A DNA stretch of 64,000 nt from Sipunculus nudus (lineage: Eukaryota > Annelida > Sipuncula > Golfingiida > Sipunculidae), in the NCBI GenBank assembly GCA_026874595.1, contig CM049314.1:71502300-71566299 (forward strand). Reading direction: 5' to 3'. Below are positions 45,921-58,414 of the stretch, in pieces; positions within the stretch are counted from its first letter, which is position 1, and every line of letters starts with the position of its first letter. A program made the position numbers and the translations under genes. Below the pieces are notes generated by a model that saw nothing but the letters and a program-made list of their open reading frames with translations, had not been told where the DNA came from and searched no databases.

Positions 45921-47279
45921 AACACATTGCTCTTCGTCTAAATGAAATCTTATTGCAAATTAGTTTGCAGATGGAAATTTTGAATTTAAAATGACACCAA
46001 CATACAGTCATTGATCCTGAGAATTAAATAAGAAGAAGACTATACATTGATTGAGTTTGTCCATTTATCTATTAAGTATGTAAAGAATATGATTGAAGTT
46101 TGATAAAACATCGCAAATGAATTAATTTTCTAGGTTCCTCAAAAGGGACGTCTAAATAAATGAGATACAGGAATATATTTATCTAGATAGACAATATAAA
46201 TGTTCCAAATTGTTGATGGAAGCAAACGATAGCAATATGCAATGATGTTACGATTGACATCTGTATAAACATGGTCTGAACTTATGAGGAACCACACTGA
46301 ACACATGCAACCTAATCCGTGGAAACAAGGTCGCCATGAGTTACGTTACGATACACCTCCATATCAGTAGACATATGGAATAGGCAGTATGCATGTGGTA
46401 GAATAGAGGCTATCAAAGATATGCAGATAAGTGAATTTGAAAAGGAAATAAAAAACATGCACCAGAAATGTTAATTTCACCTGAAGTTTAATATAGTTTG
46501 TAGCATTTATTTACAGAAACAGTTTTACGTAAACTTACATAATTTCGTAAGTGTTTTGCTGATGTATAGTAACCGACTGCACCTTAACCTATGTAGAGAG
46601 TTAAACACAGAAGGACTCTCCGGTAATACCGCTGAATGTAATATTCACCTATTATTAAGTAATAATATTGTGGCTATATATAGTGCAGGGCAGCGTGATC
46701 AAAATTATATATTTGTTGTCATATTTCTTGTTAGGTAATATATCTTCAAAGTAATTCTAAACAGAGATGTATTGTCTCGCTCGGACATTAAGGTTTCCCT
46801 TCATTGTTGTATTGTTGTTCGTAGCACACTTATGGATAGGAAAGAGTTAGGAATGAGATTTGTGAGAAAAAAGGCCCAAGATGGCCTTGGAAGATGTACA
46901 GAATAAACACTATGTTATTCTTGTATTAGTGTTTGAAGTGCGTGCACGTGAGTTTACAAAGAGGAAAAGTAACAGAAACTGTCCTCAGGACACATTCGCT
47001 ATCTTCGTCCATACGATCCTGGATATTGGAAACTCAGCAGTTCCAAAATACATAACCAGAGATGTTTACAGAATAGTATTATATCTTTTACCAAAACATT
47101 AAAGAAACTAGATGAACGATTGGAAACCGTCCTACGTATTTAAAAAAACCGGAAAGATTAAACAAGAAACCAATACCAGAAAAGGGTATATTGATAAATA
47201 ATACGTGTATAAGGAGGATTAAAATAAAATATGTTTTTACTCTTCACGATGAATTCGATCAGAAGAAATAAATAAAGCG

Positions 47280-48100
47280 ATACAAAATTGAAAGTTAAAT
47301 TTAGGGCACGCAGACATTTTGAGGGCAAAAAAATTATTTTTTGCAATCAAAAAATGTAAACTTAAATTGAATATAGTAAAAGTTAAATGATAAGGTAAGT
47401 TTAATTTGATTACGCAGACAGGTTGACAGCTAAAATGGAATGATAAAAGTCCATATATAACATAGTTGGCCAGATATACCTAGAGATGCTTTCCTCATAA
47501 GTTTGAATACATTAAATTCTTAAAAAAAACTAAAAAAAGTGTAGTAATTTTGGAACATGATTTATATCCTATTGATAAATGCACACTGAGAGGATTCTAT
47601 TTAAGTAAACAATATCAGAATTAAATACATAAACTATAAGTAAGTACTTTGTAGCAAGTGGCATGCAGCTGATCAACGTGTGCAGTTCTTTCACGTTCAT
47701 CTCTCTGTCTCTCCAATGTCTCTCTATCTCTCGTTCCCTCTCTCTCATGTATCTTGTTCCTTAACGTCTGTCTCTTTTTGGCCTGCCTTGCTTCCTCTCT
47801 CTCTTTCTTTCCCTCTCTCGCTCTATCTTTCTGTTCCTTGTTTCTTTCTGTCTCATGTTCTCTTTTTATCTCCCTCCTCCTCTTTGGGCTATTGGCATCT
47901 CTCTACTGTCTCTCGTTGTCTTACTGACACCTGCACACTCCATCTCTTGTAGTCATTTATGTTCATACTCCTTTCCGTGAATGTTGCGTACATGCATTAA
48001 ATCATAACTTTTTTTAAATAGTATATGCTTCAAATCATATTACAAATAAAAACTATCTTCCAGTTGAAATCGCCTTAAATTACTCGTGCGATGCCGTGTA

Positions 48101-48154
<54 letters not shown>

Positions 48155-48560
48155 AATTGGACCTCTATGTCATTTATTGACGTTGGTTCATTATTCTTTC
48201 ATGATAGTATGGCATGTTTTAAATTATAATTAATGTGTCTCTTAATAGTGTATGGAACAGAAGAATAACAGACCTAGGATATTGTATTTGTTTTCTGTTT
48301 TACACGTAAAGGAAAGTCCACTGTCTTTTTTTCAGATAGAAAGATGTGCCTATTATCAAAGTGTCAAGATGCAAATATATACACCATTAAATCGATTGTT
48401 TTTTCTGACACTTAAATGGGGATAAATGAGGTATATGCTTTTGCATGGCAGCCATTTATCCTTTAACTGGAAGACAATGTAGGTTTTCAGTTTGATTGCA
48501 CTGAATTACATTTATATACCAGGCCCCGTATTGTTTTTATGACAAGCGTTTATTGTCTGT
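47280..48560 (+). repeat. Segmental duplication, copy 1 (spacer part)
   Basis: Shared blocks with copy 2 in the same order: AAAGTTAAATTTAGGG (47288 vs about 51961), a pyrimidine-rich CTCT block (47690-47950 vs 52660-52920), and GACAATG(T/C)AGGTTTTCA (about 48473 vs 53488). The duplication continues into the following CTLD genes. Copies are diverged with many indels. Confidence 0.7.
48102..48155. repeat. (TA)n(TG)n microsatellite
   Basis: TA array ending in a short TG run. Confidence 0.95.
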
Positions 48561-49089
48561 AAGGCGATAATGACTATAAAAGATATCGATATGTAAAGGC
48601 TATATTTTTCATATGATGCTACACAGGATAGTCAAAAGAATTCCTTATAATCGTATCGGAATGGTTCTCGGTCCACTTCAGCAGACCGTAAACAAGAAAT
48701 CGTTGTATATTTGGATAAACGATTTGTTTCATGTTCGGTTATTAAAAAGGATTGACCTCTCCGTTATATCATGGAGTAACAATGAGAAGGAGTAACTACT
48801 GGGATCCCGGATCGCATCCGATGTTGCTTTAGATCTGGATAAGAAACCTCGAACCTTGGTGTGAAAGCTATTTGATCTAGCTACCTGCCCTTGCCTGCCT
48901 TTCGTGCAAGGGTTTTCCCTGATACATAGCCAAAGATACCGCGGTATCGCTTAGCAAGCTGTCATATCGACATCAGTTACGTAAACGATAAATATTCTTT
49001 TCAGCTGCAAAGTATTTGTTAGATCTTAATTCTAATTAGCACTGTAACGTTACTTAGTAGTTACTTCATTTCACGGAGGATTTGCTCGG

Positions 49090-51219
49090 ATGAAAAAAGT
49101 CTGCGAAAAGTTTGTAGTGACTTTTGTATTTTCCTGTGTCATGATAAGCTGATAACAAAAAAGCTCAAAATATCATTTCATTTACTTTCATGTCAGCGTC
49201 AACCAATAAGTACACCAACGCCATAAACAATATAAATCAATTTGCCATTCTTGTAAGAAATGCACATGTATTCGACTTTTTGTATGGTATAATATACTTG
49301 TATTGTATAATGATGAATGATATTTTATTTTTTTTGACAGCATTTTGCAGTTTCTTTTAAAAAACTTCAGGGTTCACAGGTAAGGGTTTGGTGGCTGGGG
49401 ATGACGTTCTTGCTGTGGTGATCAGGTGAATAAGAAATGATTACCGCTGTTTAACAATTTCCATTTGTTTTATGCTCTTTCCTGCTCAGGCGTGCATCGT
49501 AATCTGACATCTCATTAGAATGAATATATATATATATATTCATTAGGGATATGAAAATGGAAGCGAGAGACGCAATGCTAACTTGGATTTTTTGTTTTGC
49601 GGCCTGTGTCCTCTGGTAACTAGTAGTGTCGGCATACTTCTGAGTAAGATACAGGACCTAAAAATCTACTTCATCTGCTAAGAATTGCAGTAAGTTGTTC
49701 CGTGTTTAACGTTCAATGTAATTGAACATAATCTTACACATACATGTATAATGAACCATTTACATAAATGAGCATACAGATTCATTGCCTAAACGTTTTC
49801 ACGCCTCCTGACAAAATGTACTTTAGAGATTATGCTGTTCAGAGATTATGAAATAGGTAGTATCTTTAAATGACGTTTAAATAAACTTTTGAATACTTTT
49901 ACTCTCAGGGCGGTTATTTTGCTTAATTTTCATTGTCTGCGTATCAAAATTCCAAAGGGAACTAGATAGAGGATTAAAGTTAATGGAATATTTAGTATAA
50001 AATATAAAATAAACAGAGTTTATTATCAAGCTGTATGATACAGGTTCATTGAATTGACTTGAACCGGCATATACATGTAAATATGATATAATATACCCTA
50101 ATTTGCCTTTAGGTTTAATATGTTTAATTTTTATATTCTGTCGTTTTCAATACATAGAGACCAATTGCTTCATTGATAAAATTTAAAAAAATCACAATAA
50201 AAAGTTTGATGGTTTTGAAGCCAGTAATAAAGCCCCATTAATTAGATGGATTACCGCCATAATTACAGCTTTCTCTAACACCGAAGCCGAAAGAGCCATT
50301 TTGTTATACTTATGATCCTATGATGTTTTAAGTGAATGCTAAACTAACATATTACAGTTCGTCGCTGTGCCAAGCCATATGATTACATGTTCTCCCCGAG
50401 CCATGGACTATGGAACAATGACGAGGCGAGCGTTTGCTTCAAATTCTACCCCGAACCAGCAACAATCAAAGATAGAGCTCAGGAGAAATGCAGAAAGGTT
50501 GGTGGGGATTTAGTAAGCATTGAATCTCAGGAAGAGATGGACCATCTGGAAAAAGTAATGCGAGGTGACCCAAATATGGAGGCCTACGGTATGTGACTTA
50601 TTGGAATACACTCCCGTATCCCAATTTTACTGAGAGTTCTGTTTTTTCAAGATGGCCAAAACGCCAAATATAAGATAAAAAGTTGACTCCTTTAATTATA
50701 AAAAAACAGTCTAACATTCATCTGTGGAATAGATTAACTAAACACTAATACAATATAAACAGATAAGATGTTCTTAACCAATACAATGTAAAAATCAAAT
50801 ATATTATTCGGAGTAATTATCTGATCTGATAAATCTCAATAATTAATAAATGGATGTTAAGATTACTTGTATGTATTTTGAAACAAAACTGTTGTAATTC
50901 ACTATTTTAGTAAATTGTATGTTTTCCAGACCCTGAGCACGCTGCGTTTCACACTACCCGTTTTCGGGGATATTGGACTTCAGCGTCATATAAAAATGGA
51001 GAGTGGATATGGGGAGCCACTGGCAAAAACATGGTGTATAATGACCTTGGGGGATTCATTCTTCATATTGCAGGTGACGACAGCACGTATATAGATATGG
51101 AGTCATTCAATGGAGATACATGCGAAGATCACAAAAGTTCTCCCCACTATGTGAACGGAAGACACTCTGTGTCTCTGGTGTCTAATGTTTCAGCATTGGA
51201 AAATGTGACAGACGTTTAG
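49090..51219 (+). pseudogene. Secreted-CTLD gene copy with frameshifts
   Basis: Second unit of the array. Signal-peptide-like exon from ATG 49090 (MKKVCEKFVVTFVFSCVMIS), but its donor position reads GCTGATAAC with no GT. Linker exon about 49547-49689 (donor GCA|GTAAGT) contains CGLCPLVTSSVGILLSKIQ, but the acceptor phase is off by one and an extra A in the run at 49660-49664 breaks the frame. CTLD exon 1 at 50358-50588 is intact (ASVCFKFYP, KCRKVGGDLVSIESQEEMDH). CTLD exon 2 from 50930 is intact to YIDMESF, then a one-base loss at about 51110 shifts it: as read it ends at TAG 51217-51219, whereas the ancestral frame with PLCERKTLC ends at TAA 51183-51185. The CTLD lesion removes C4. Sequencing error is possible for each single indel but less so for all. 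Confidence 0.7.
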
Positions 51220-51954
51220 CAAAAATTATATAGGGTAAATCTGTTGTAAGCTTATACAACGCGTCAAGTTCAATATGTTGAAGTATTTATAGTAACGTCA
51301 CGATTATTAGCTCTGGCTGATCATTCAACCGAGATAGGGGAAATTTGCGGAGAAAATAAGGTAAATGCACCAGAAAGGAGACCAAAGAATAACAATGTTT
51401 GTAGGATGTATTGATTAAAACTAGTACCGCTTTAGAATAATCAAAAGTAATTTCATGTATATAAATCAAATGAGCATTTTTTAACGTTTGTTGAGAGTTA
51501 AACACTGGCAGACATGACACTCTCGTGCTATCGCTGATTCAACGGTTACCAGTTATAGAGAAATAATATTTGGCTCCATTTGTACCGTGCTTTATGACAA
51601 AAAATAAAACCTTTGTTGGCTAGCTTGAGGTTAGTAATTATATGTTCCAAACAATACAAATTACAATGGAAATTGCTTAGAGACTTATTGGAAGAATGTC
51701 CCGGACAATAATAGAAAGGTGGTGGGCGGCTCGCCGTGAGTACAAGACTCAGTAGGCATTTATGCTGGGCTGCTAAGCCTAACTCGGTCTTGATGCAAGT
51801 CATACCGTGGAATGCATTGCACAAGTCTTCAATCATGTTGGATTGATATCGTGGTAAACAGACAATAATGTTAACATTAGGCTAAGAATCATAAATTAAT
51901 ACAAAAGAATACATGTGAACTCACATTTTTTTTTAAATCAGTAAAGCAAATCAG

Positions 51955-53600
51955 ATAATATAAAGTTAAATTTAGGGAACGCAGCCATTTTAAAAGCAAA
52001 AGAAATATTTACTTAACATCTAGCAAAAGAATACAGAACATTTTTAAACTTATTTTTTGAACTCAGTTAAATTTTAAGAAAATTAAATGACAAATCTAAA
52101 ACTCATATATAATTCAACAGACCTGAAAAATCTTGAAATGCGTTTCCTATATCCGTAGACATAATCGTTTCCCTAAAAAATAGTTTTTTTTAATAAAAAA
52201 TCAGATGATTATCCTGCTGGTGAAGTGTTCTGATGAATTTTAGCAATATTTATATTCTATTATCTAACATTAGACGTGGGTAGAAGTTGTCTCTTTATGC
52301 GGTACAAAGGGATGAAATATTAATATGATATAATAATATAGTGAAAATAATTTTTCAATGGTTTAAGAGGAATGAAATTGCGTGATGACTGACTTTTTTT
52401 TCAGTTATATATGTTTATTCATATAACATATGACACTTGACTCATATCTGCAAAAGACCTTTGCTGTCTCTGAGGCACTCACTTTGAAATGGTTGCAAAG
52501 CGTTTCTAGAATGTTTCATTTACTAATGTTTAAAATGGTTGATAGAATAACTTAACACTAAGAGGATGCTATAATAGTTAACATTCAATATTGAAACATA
52601 TTTACTTAAAAGTAAAAGACTATTAAAAAGTGGTAGACAGCTGGTGAATAAAGGTCTACGAGTGTTCATCTCTCTGTCTGTAGTCTCTAACTGCATTCTT
52701 TTTCACTCTATCTCTTGATTCCTATCACACTCTCTCTCTATATCCCTCTCTCTGCCTTTTGTTTTCTATCCTGTCCCTTGATTTCTCTCTGTCTATCCTC
52801 TGTTTATTGATGCCTCCGTCTCTCTCTTTCTCTCTGTTCCCCTATCTTCTCTCGTGTAATCTTTCTGCTACCCCTGGCTCTTTCTGTCTCTTTCGCTGTG
52901 TCTGTCTCTTGCTCTTTTGATCGTTTGTTATCATTTTCTATTTCATGTATGTTACATACATGTATTAGCATCATAACTTTCATTTCATATGATAGGCTTT
53001 AAGTCCTGTCACAAAAGACTAATTAAAATGTCCCACTTTATGTCTTGTCTTATAAATAGATCAGTTATGCTATCTATATAGGTTAAATCGGAGTTTTTTT
53101 TGTCATTCTATGGCTCTGGTTCATTATTCTGTCATTGAAGTATGAACATGGGCTTATATAAAAAACAATTCTCCCTTCTATTTAATATAGTAAAAAAGAG
53201 AAGTCCTTGGGTATTATATTTGTTTTCTGTTTTGGACACATAAAGGTATCTCCAACTCTATCTTACTCTCTCTCTCGATATTTGTATATGTATATATTAT
53301 ATTATATATATTATTTACTTTTACATATATAGCATATTTGTTTTTAAAAAGATTGATAGATAGATAGATAGATAGATAGATATAAATCCATAACTTTTAA
53401 TGTATCAGAATGCAAATACATGCACCATCGAATATTTTTTTTCTAAATGTTGTAATGTACTTTCGAACACAGCCATTGTATTGAAGGACAATGCAGGTTT
53501 TCATGTTGATTGCTCTGGATGAATATTTGTCAGATACAGTTTTGTTTTGTGACGGGCATTTATCTATGCGGCCTACAAGGGTATAAAGGTATGCCCCTTT
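51955..53600 (+). repeat. Segmental duplication, copy 2 (spacer part)
   Basis: Partner of 47280-48560; offsets grow from about 4.67 kb to 5.28 kb along the pair, showing indels. The linker exons at 49.6 and 54.9 kb and CTLD exons at 50.4 and 55.9 kb continue the homology. Confidence 0.7.
53352..53382. repeat. (GATA)n microsatellite
   Basis: About seven GATA units, present in duplication copy 2 only. Confidence 0.95.
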
Positions 53601-54825
53601 CGACCTCACAAAAACAATACTTTTATAATGCTGTATTTCAAATTTGATGTTTTCAGTTCTGACTTAAAAAGCGGACCTGTCCTATTGAATGGTGCAGTTC
53701 TCGTAGGGAATATATTTTAAAGGGATATTGATCGCATGAATTTACATCCGACCAGGTTGAACAAAAGCATTTCGTTTATTATACAGGAATAGCGGTTGGT
53801 CTCTTTCAAGTAACTATAAACTTTGAAAACCTTATGTAGTTGGATGTTCATTTTGTTGGATCAAAGATTAGATGTTTTCAAAGACCTATATTGAAAAAAA
53901 AATTTAATAATTGAAAAACAATTTCTCTAAATAAGTGATAATGATCCATCAGGCAATCTGTTGAAGCTGCATATATGAGATTATTACAAAAAAGGATTAT
54001 TCTATATAAAAGGATTATTCTATACAAGGGATTATTTCGTGACGAGCTTTATTAAATATTTTATAATTCGAGGTAATGATTATATGTGTGGTAAGTGTTA
54101 TGATTCGACGTGTTTGCATAGTCGAGAAAAGATAGAGATTATTGTCAGCCTTTATATTTCCCTGTGCTCTTTAAACCATGCAAATATAAATATCAAAATA
54201 CCAGAAGAAACAAACAAAGAAACAAGCAAACTGACATATTACACACCTGTATATACTTTGGATTATTCCAGAGCTGACACTCAGAATCTATTATCATTTT
54301 AGTTTATTATTCTTTGAAAAAAAAACTATATATTTGATTGTACATCTGCATCGTATAATATAATTCTGGAGTTATGAAAATATATACAGCAAAGAATATG
54401 GAATGGCTCAGTGTAACTGATTTACAATGCTCATCAGATGATTAAAATAGTTGATTATATGAATTTTAATAAAACTATAATGTGCGTTAAATGCAACAAT
54501 CTTTGTAATATAATTTTTTTATGCTCAGCTTTGAATAATCACTGGCGCAACTACATTCTACTACACAGTGGTTAACGACCTGCAGCTTAATGACTCTGTT
54601 TTGTACATTTCGAAAATGTTTAATAAATAAAAATAATTTAAATATTTACCGTAGAATTCTTACATGTATTTCGGATTGTATTAACTTTTTCTGTAAATTA
54701 TATATTACTGATAATAATATGATATACTATATACTACAATATTTCTATTGACGTAAAAAAATTATTATAAATCTTTTGAAACATAAAAACTATTTATTAA
54801 AAAATATGTCTTTGGAGACAGCCTT

Positions 54826-56065
54826 TGGAGAATCCGGTCATGAAAAAAGAGACACAATGCAATGATAGGGCTTTCGTTTCAATGGTCCTTTCCGTTAGTT
54901 ACAGATAACAAAGACATGCTTCTGAGAAGATACAGGCCTTAGAATCTACTCCAACTGCTTCGAAGCGCAGTAAGTGGGATCGTGTACTTTCTATTTTTAA
55001 AGGAAATTATCATATACACACATGAATAAGAAACAATTTACATTATGATATATTTTAATTTGCCTGAAAAAATAATGGAACTTGGGTAAACGGTTTCTTG
55101 TCTCATGACAAAAAAGCAGTTCTCGCTATAATGAGATTTTAATTAAGGTAGAGTTTGTTAAACAGATTGCATTAATCATCACCAGTTTGATTTGCTATAC
55201 ATTTTTTCCAATATCAGATATAAATATATATTTAAAAGTACAAATAAACAGACAAGGTTGAAACACAAAGGAGAATAGTCAAATTTAGTATGGGCGAAAC
55301 TGCCTTTAAAAAAAGAATATCGGCTCGAAAGTTTTAAGTTTAAACGAATCACATTCCTGTTACAAATCAGCTGATTTCAACACCAACTACCTCACACGTA
55401 TTAACCTTTAACATTACCATTGTTCAAATTCATTAATAAGCCGGGATAAATCCTGCAAATCGTTACAATAGATATAAAGTGGGTCGGGCAGGTTTCAAGT
55501 ACTTTTTATAATATCAATAGTTATATATTTCCTTCATATTACGTGGTCTATCGGTATATGAAAAAATGAAGGACTATAGCTTTCAAGCTGTATGATTTAG
55601 GCTCATAGAACTGCATATATATCCAATATACATTAAACCCTAAACTACCCTTAGGTTTAATTATAATCCGTTTCCTTGATTTTCTCTACATACAGATATA
55701 TCCATTGCCCTCATAAATAAAAAAAGAGACATATTACAAAGTTTGCTTATATTGTAGCCAGTAAACATAAATACATTATCGAGTTGAATTGACGTCATAT
55801 TTCATAACAACCATTCTTTTGTAATTATGAGCCGATGATATTTTAATTGAACGTTAAACTGACTAAAGTATTACAGTCCGTCGTCATGCGAAACCTTAAT
55901 AATACATGTTTCGCTCGAGTCGTGGATTATGGAACAATGACGAGGCTCGTGTTTGTCACAAATTCCACCCTGAATCATCAATGACCAAAGATACAGCTCA
56001 GTGGAAATGCAAAACGATTTGTTAGAGATTTAGTAGGCATTGAATATCAGGAAGAGAAAACGACA
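54826..56065 (+). pseudogene. Degraded secreted-CTLD gene remnant
   Basis: Third unit of the array. A linker-exon relic (about 54826-54969, donor CGCA|GTAAGT) aligns with the one at 49547-49689 around CTTCTGAG..AAGATACAGG. A CTLD first-half relic starts at 55877 after TATTACAG and aligns to 50358-50588, with GGATTATGGAACAATGACGA identical over a long stretch. In-frame stops appear after CGAAACCT, the first Cys codon is CAT, a frameshift precedes GTTAGAGATTTAGTAGGCAT, and homology ends near 56065. No second CTLD half or signal exon was found. Confidence 0.8.
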
Positions 56066-57840
56066 TTTACCTGCTTACAAATATATTCATCTGATAATAA
56101 TGCATGTCTGAAGAAACACTCCATTGCTTAAGGCATGCTTTAATATCCAAACAACAATTAACTAATGACTTTAATGAACAAGTTCGGACGAGATCATGAC
56201 ATCCAGTATGTGTTCAAAAAATTAATTAATAACTTCTATCCGTCGTTAGAAAAATGACAGATAGAATAAGGATATAAAGTTGGCGATGGGTAAAAATAAT
56301 ATTAAAAAGGCCAAGTGAGATGGCCTTGCCAGATTACTAGGTAATACGTGATCTGCTAATTGACAGCTCAGTAACATGTAAGGAAGAAACTCGGAATGTA
56401 ATTGTTAAGACACAAGATTCGACTTCATATGCCTTGTCCTTTTGTATATAGTCGACATCGGAAGTAGACACACCACATACAGGAAGTGCACGTATATGCT
56501 TTTGGTTCAATATGGCAGCCTTTCACCCGACCACATGCCGTGTACGGTTGAGGCTTATTTATATTTTCTATAAAGCAAATACCAGGAACAGCGAATTAAG
56601 CGAATGTGTTTAGCATCAAATGTCAATGAACCGTCGTGATTGGAAAAAGAAATTCTCATTTATAGGTTATTAATCCCGTTTTAGAGTTAATAACACACAC
56701 GTTTGTACCACAAAAACTACTTCAATTCTCTTAAATCACAATGAAATGTAAAGAAAGGCCTTTTGAGAGAAAAACAAAGACTGTTCGCAAATTTTACAAG
56801 TAAACGTGCTGTGAAATGCCAGTGTTAATTCTAATCAAATAAACATAAAAAATACATTAAAATATCAAATAAATTCCATTAGATGAAATATAAAATTGTC
56901 AGTTCTAATTAAGCAGACCTATTCTTCATTGACAACACCTGTCAAGCGTTAATGAAAACGTTTATTGGCCCCAATGCATGCATTGTTACTTGAAACCCCA
57001 CTTGAATTTTTTAAGTGCTACCCATACAAAATCACTTCTATCGATTAATGGCAAATTTTAATAGGTATACAAATAAAGCTGAAATTAGAGATTCACTGAA
57101 ATTAACTATAGATATTAAAAGAGGAAAGCATATTGGTAAAGGGAGTGGAAAATAATTCAACCATAGGTTTTTTTCGTGTATCTAAGTCAACTGTCGTGGT
57201 TTCTTAAATCGAAATTGTCCTGACAAAAAATAGCCATACCTTATCGTATAGGTGGAATGAAATTACACTAAAAAATCTCAAGTACATGTATTTCTTATTG
57301 TGGTCTATATATTATCAGAAGTTAATTCTACTTAAATTACTCTGGCTGCTGCAATCACGAATGTGATATATGTATCTAAGATCAATTTCTTCAGGAAAAT
57401 CACAGGTATATAAAGGGTATATTGATACAAAGCGTACAAATAATATTACAACGTGAGATAAACCAGGTAGAAAGGTTATATTAGATGTGTCATAGTAATT
57501 AGGAATATAATTAGGAAGACAAAAGATTCCTCTTCATATGCCAGATCCTGTATAAATTTATGTTCTTTGTCGACAATAGTAGCTACACAACATGTGTCAG
57601 AGCTTCACCAGATCCATGGCGTCTGTGGTATACTTCTAATTTCTAGGAAGTGAAACAACGAATGTTTGTAACATGAAATGACACAAACAATATACAAATA
57701 AATAGTAACCGTACATATTATCTATTTTGTTCCATATATTACCAAAAGAGCACTTTGGAGTGACGGGTTCATAATGAACGTGGCTGCTTAAGACATGGTA
57801 CTTTGACGTCTTCACAATTCCTCCGGCTGAGGGATACCTA
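56066..57840. other. Spacer upstream of the last secreted-CTLD gene
   Basis: No exon recognised. A TATA-like TATATAAAG lies at about 57408, roughly 430 bp before the ATG of the next gene; distance makes it a weak promoter candidate. Confidence 0.35.
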
Positions 57841-58414
57841 ATGGCAGAGAAGAATACAGTGATCACCCTGCTGTGTTTATCTGGTAATAACGTACATCAT
57901 AACATTTGCTATATCATGAATGCTTAAATTTAAAATTTCTTTTAGTTTGTGTCGACCGTTTTGTCTTCCAGTATTAGTTTTTGCCATCTTGTACTAATTA
58001 TCATGTAAAGAAACAATGTTACGTTTTTGGATCACCCTTGTTATACAATACTAGTGATTCAAGATAATGATATCTCAATTTGTTCAGGTCTAGCCGCGAT
58101 ATTAAAATAAAGTGAATGTTAAGATGACATATCAATATACCAATGTCAGTATACTTTCTTTCATTGAGATGATTTTATTTGATTAAAACTTATTGGGTTT
58201 TTATTAGATATCATATATGTATTACCTTACCAAACGTAAAATATGTTACGTTCCTTTTTAGTATCTGTTAATGGAATTAGGAATACGAATACCACCGGCC
58301 TGAACGTAATAACTACAACGGATGCTTCCCTATCCTGCTGTCCCAGCTATCTGATATATAATGTTAGTATCATCCTGAACATGATCCCGAATTTGCAGCA
58401 CACCCTGAGATGCA
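57841..58414 (+). CDS. Exons 1-2: signal peptide and Cys linker
   Basis: ATG at 57841, donor TCTG|GTAATA at 57884; linker exon acceptor GTTCCTTTTTAG at 58261, donor TGCA|GTGAGT. The same two-exon layout occurs at 42436-43060 and, decayed, at 49090-49689, which is the main reason for assigning it to the CTLD gene 1.5 kb downstream. Confidence 0.65.

Larger units (their letters stand above)
45921..49089. other. Spacer between first and second secreted-CTLD units
   Basis: No gene recognised. The part from about 47280 to 48560 is duplicated at about 51960-53600. Open frames at 46556-46738, 46881-47102 and 48613-48795 lack domains and splice context. Confidence 0.4.
51220..54825. other. Spacer between second and third secreted-CTLD units
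   Basis: Carries copy 2 of the segmental duplication, a CT-rich tract, a GATA microsatellite and no recognised gene. Open frames at 51546-51836 (minus) and 54039-54302 (plus) have no family similarity that I can see. Confidence 0.4.

Noticed and set aside
47680-47952. 90-codon Ser/Leu/Pro-rich hydrophobic frame
   Set aside because: It is the translation of a CT-rich tract that recurs with different frames at 52660-52920.
54361-54450. Signal-peptide exon for the third CTLD copy starting near 54374
   Set aside because: The frame beginning MKIYTAKNMEW is not hydrophobic and has no donor, unlike the corresponding exons of the other copies.
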